A stretch of DNA of 7,306 nt, taken from NCBI GenBank assembly GCA_031268525.1, contig JAIRXA010000155.1, positions 1 through 7,306 of the forward strand. The letters are read 5' to 3'. The translations under genes and the position numbers were made by a program. The notes under the pieces are model-generated. The model made no database searches and was not told the DNA's origin. It saw nothing but the letters and a program-made list of their open reading frames with translations. Source of the stretch: Coriobacteriales bacterium. GTDB lineage: Bacteria; Actinomycetota; Coriobacteriia; Coriobacteriales; UBA8131. Of this stretch, positions 6,654 to 7,306 are shown piece after piece (positions within the stretch are counted from its first letter, which is position 1; the number at the start of each line of letters is the position of its first letter).

Positions 6654-7306
6654 GACATCATCCTGACCGCCAGATCCTTCACGCGTTGCGCGTAACCCAT
6701 CTCGTTGTCATACCAGGCCACACAGGTGGCGAAGGTACCCTCACCGTCGAGGACCATGGTCAGCCCGGCATCAAAGACCGAAGAATGCCTGTTGCCGATG
6801 ACATCGACGGAGACGATCGGGTCGCTACAGTACTCCAGGATTCCCTGCATCGGGCCCTCGGCAGCAATCTGCATCGCGGCATTGATGCTCTCAACGGTCG
6901 CGGGCCGCTCCAACTCCACGGTCAGATTGACCATCGAGCCGTCGGGCGTGGGAACCCGCGTGGCAAAGCCGTCAAGGCGTCCCGCCAGCTGCGGTAGCAC
7001 CAGCGCTACAGCTTTGGCCGCACCCGTGGTGGTGGGCACGATGGACATCCCGGCGGCACGGGCACGACGAAGATCCTTATGCGAGCCGTCGAGCATACGC
7101 TGATCGCCGGTATAGGCGTGGACGGTGTTCATGAAACCGCGACGGACACCGAATGAATCCAACAGAACCTTTGCGACCGGAGCCAGACAGTTGGTCGTAC
7201 AGGAGGCATTGGAGACGATGTTGTGCCGCTCGGGGTCGTAGAGCTGATCGTTGACCCCCATGACTATGGTGATGTCCTCATTTTTGGCGGGCGCCGTGAT
7301 CAGTAC
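6650..7306 (-). CDS. gap: Glyceraldehyde-3-phosphate dehydrogenase, type I, N-terminal part outside window
   Basis: This enzyme oxidises glyceraldehyde-3-phosphate to 1,3-bisphosphoglycerate with NAD(P) and phosphate. The frame is open to the right edge (VLITAPAKNEDI upstream of an internal Met at 7261), giving 218 residues of a protein normally about 335 long; most of the NAD-binding domain is missing. Catalytic Cys149 is in SNASCTTNCLAP, His176 in NTVHAYTGDQ, the phosphate-site Arg in GFATRVPTPDGS, and the C-terminal WYDNEMGY is intact. Positions 187-188 (Bacillus numbering) are Gly-Ser, in MLDGSHKDLRRAR. Leu-Pro is typical of NAD-specific enzymes and Ala-Ser of the photosynthetic NADP-using enzyme, so coenzyme use is uncertain. 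It is the first gene of the operon in view, and its promoter is outside the window. The stop TGA overlaps the pgk start. Confidence 0.97.
   Translation of the reverse strand, partial: VLITAPAKNEDITIVMGVNDQLYDPERHNIVSNASCTTNCLAPVAKVLLDSFGVRRGFMNTVHAYTGDQRMLDGSHKDLRRARAAGMSIVPTTTGAAKAVALVLPQLAGRLDGFATRVPTPDGSMVNLTVELERPATVESINAAMQIAAEGPMQGILEYCSDPIVSVDVIGNRHSSVFDAGLTMVLDGEGTFATCVAWYDNEMGYAQRVKDLAVRMMS
6661..6664 (-). promoter_or_regulatory. Ribosome binding site of pgk inside the end of gap
   Basis: On the minus strand AGGA is followed by 7 nt and the ATG at 6653. This supports the first of the two adjacent ATG codons as the pgk start, and shows that ribosomes can initiate independently within the overlapping gap/pgk junction. 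Confidence 0.6.

Noticed and set aside
6650..7261. gap starting at the Met at 7261
   Set aside because: The frame continues to the right edge with GAPDH-like sequence (VLITAPAKNEDI), so this Met is internal and the gene is cut by the window.

Overview
This window looks like chromosomal DNA of a moderately high-GC bacterium. It carries two minus-strand gene groups on either side of a plus-strand RNase P RNA gene. No tRNA, rRNA, CRISPR array, insertion sequence or phage gene is visible. Taxonomy is tentative. A type A RNase P RNA with a P19 helix, the linked order gap-pgk-tpiA-gpmI, the character of the TPI and PGK proteins, and a cupin regulator paired with an AMP-forming acyl-CoA synthetase suggest an anaerobe, perhaps Coriobacteriia (Actinomycetota). 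I cannot confirm this without database searches.

Left part (1-2371, minus strand). A 203-residue XRE-type helix-turn-helix/cupin regulator lies upstream of an AMP-forming acyl-CoA synthetase whose last residues run off the left edge. The 171-nt gap between them holds six tandem imperfect 11-bp repeats (1689-1754). Because 11 is not a multiple of 3, this is not a coding repeat; it is a good candidate for an operator array. A weak terminator-like hairpin follows it.

Middle (2372-3081). rnpB (2437-2850, plus strand) is transcribed divergently from the regulator. An extended -10 sequence sits at the right distance from the 5' end of its 13-bp P1 helix. Beyond rnpB lies an AT-rich island (about 35% GC over 2881-3000). 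On the minus strand this island encodes the end of a short peptide with an EF-hand-like loop and one membrane segment, either a small gene or a remnant. Two copies of an ACAGGGG(G)ACG motif lie between it and the gpmI stop codon.

Right part (3082-7306, minus strand). gap (5' end missing), pgk, tpiA and gpmI form a tight operon. gap and pgk overlap by 4 nt, pgk and tpiA are 15 nt apart, and tpiA and gpmI share one base. Together they convert glyceraldehyde-3-phosphate and dihydroxyacetone phosphate to 2-phosphoglycerate; enolase is not in view. The GAPDH has Gly-Ser where NAD-specific enzymes usually have Leu-Pro, which may affect coenzyme preference.
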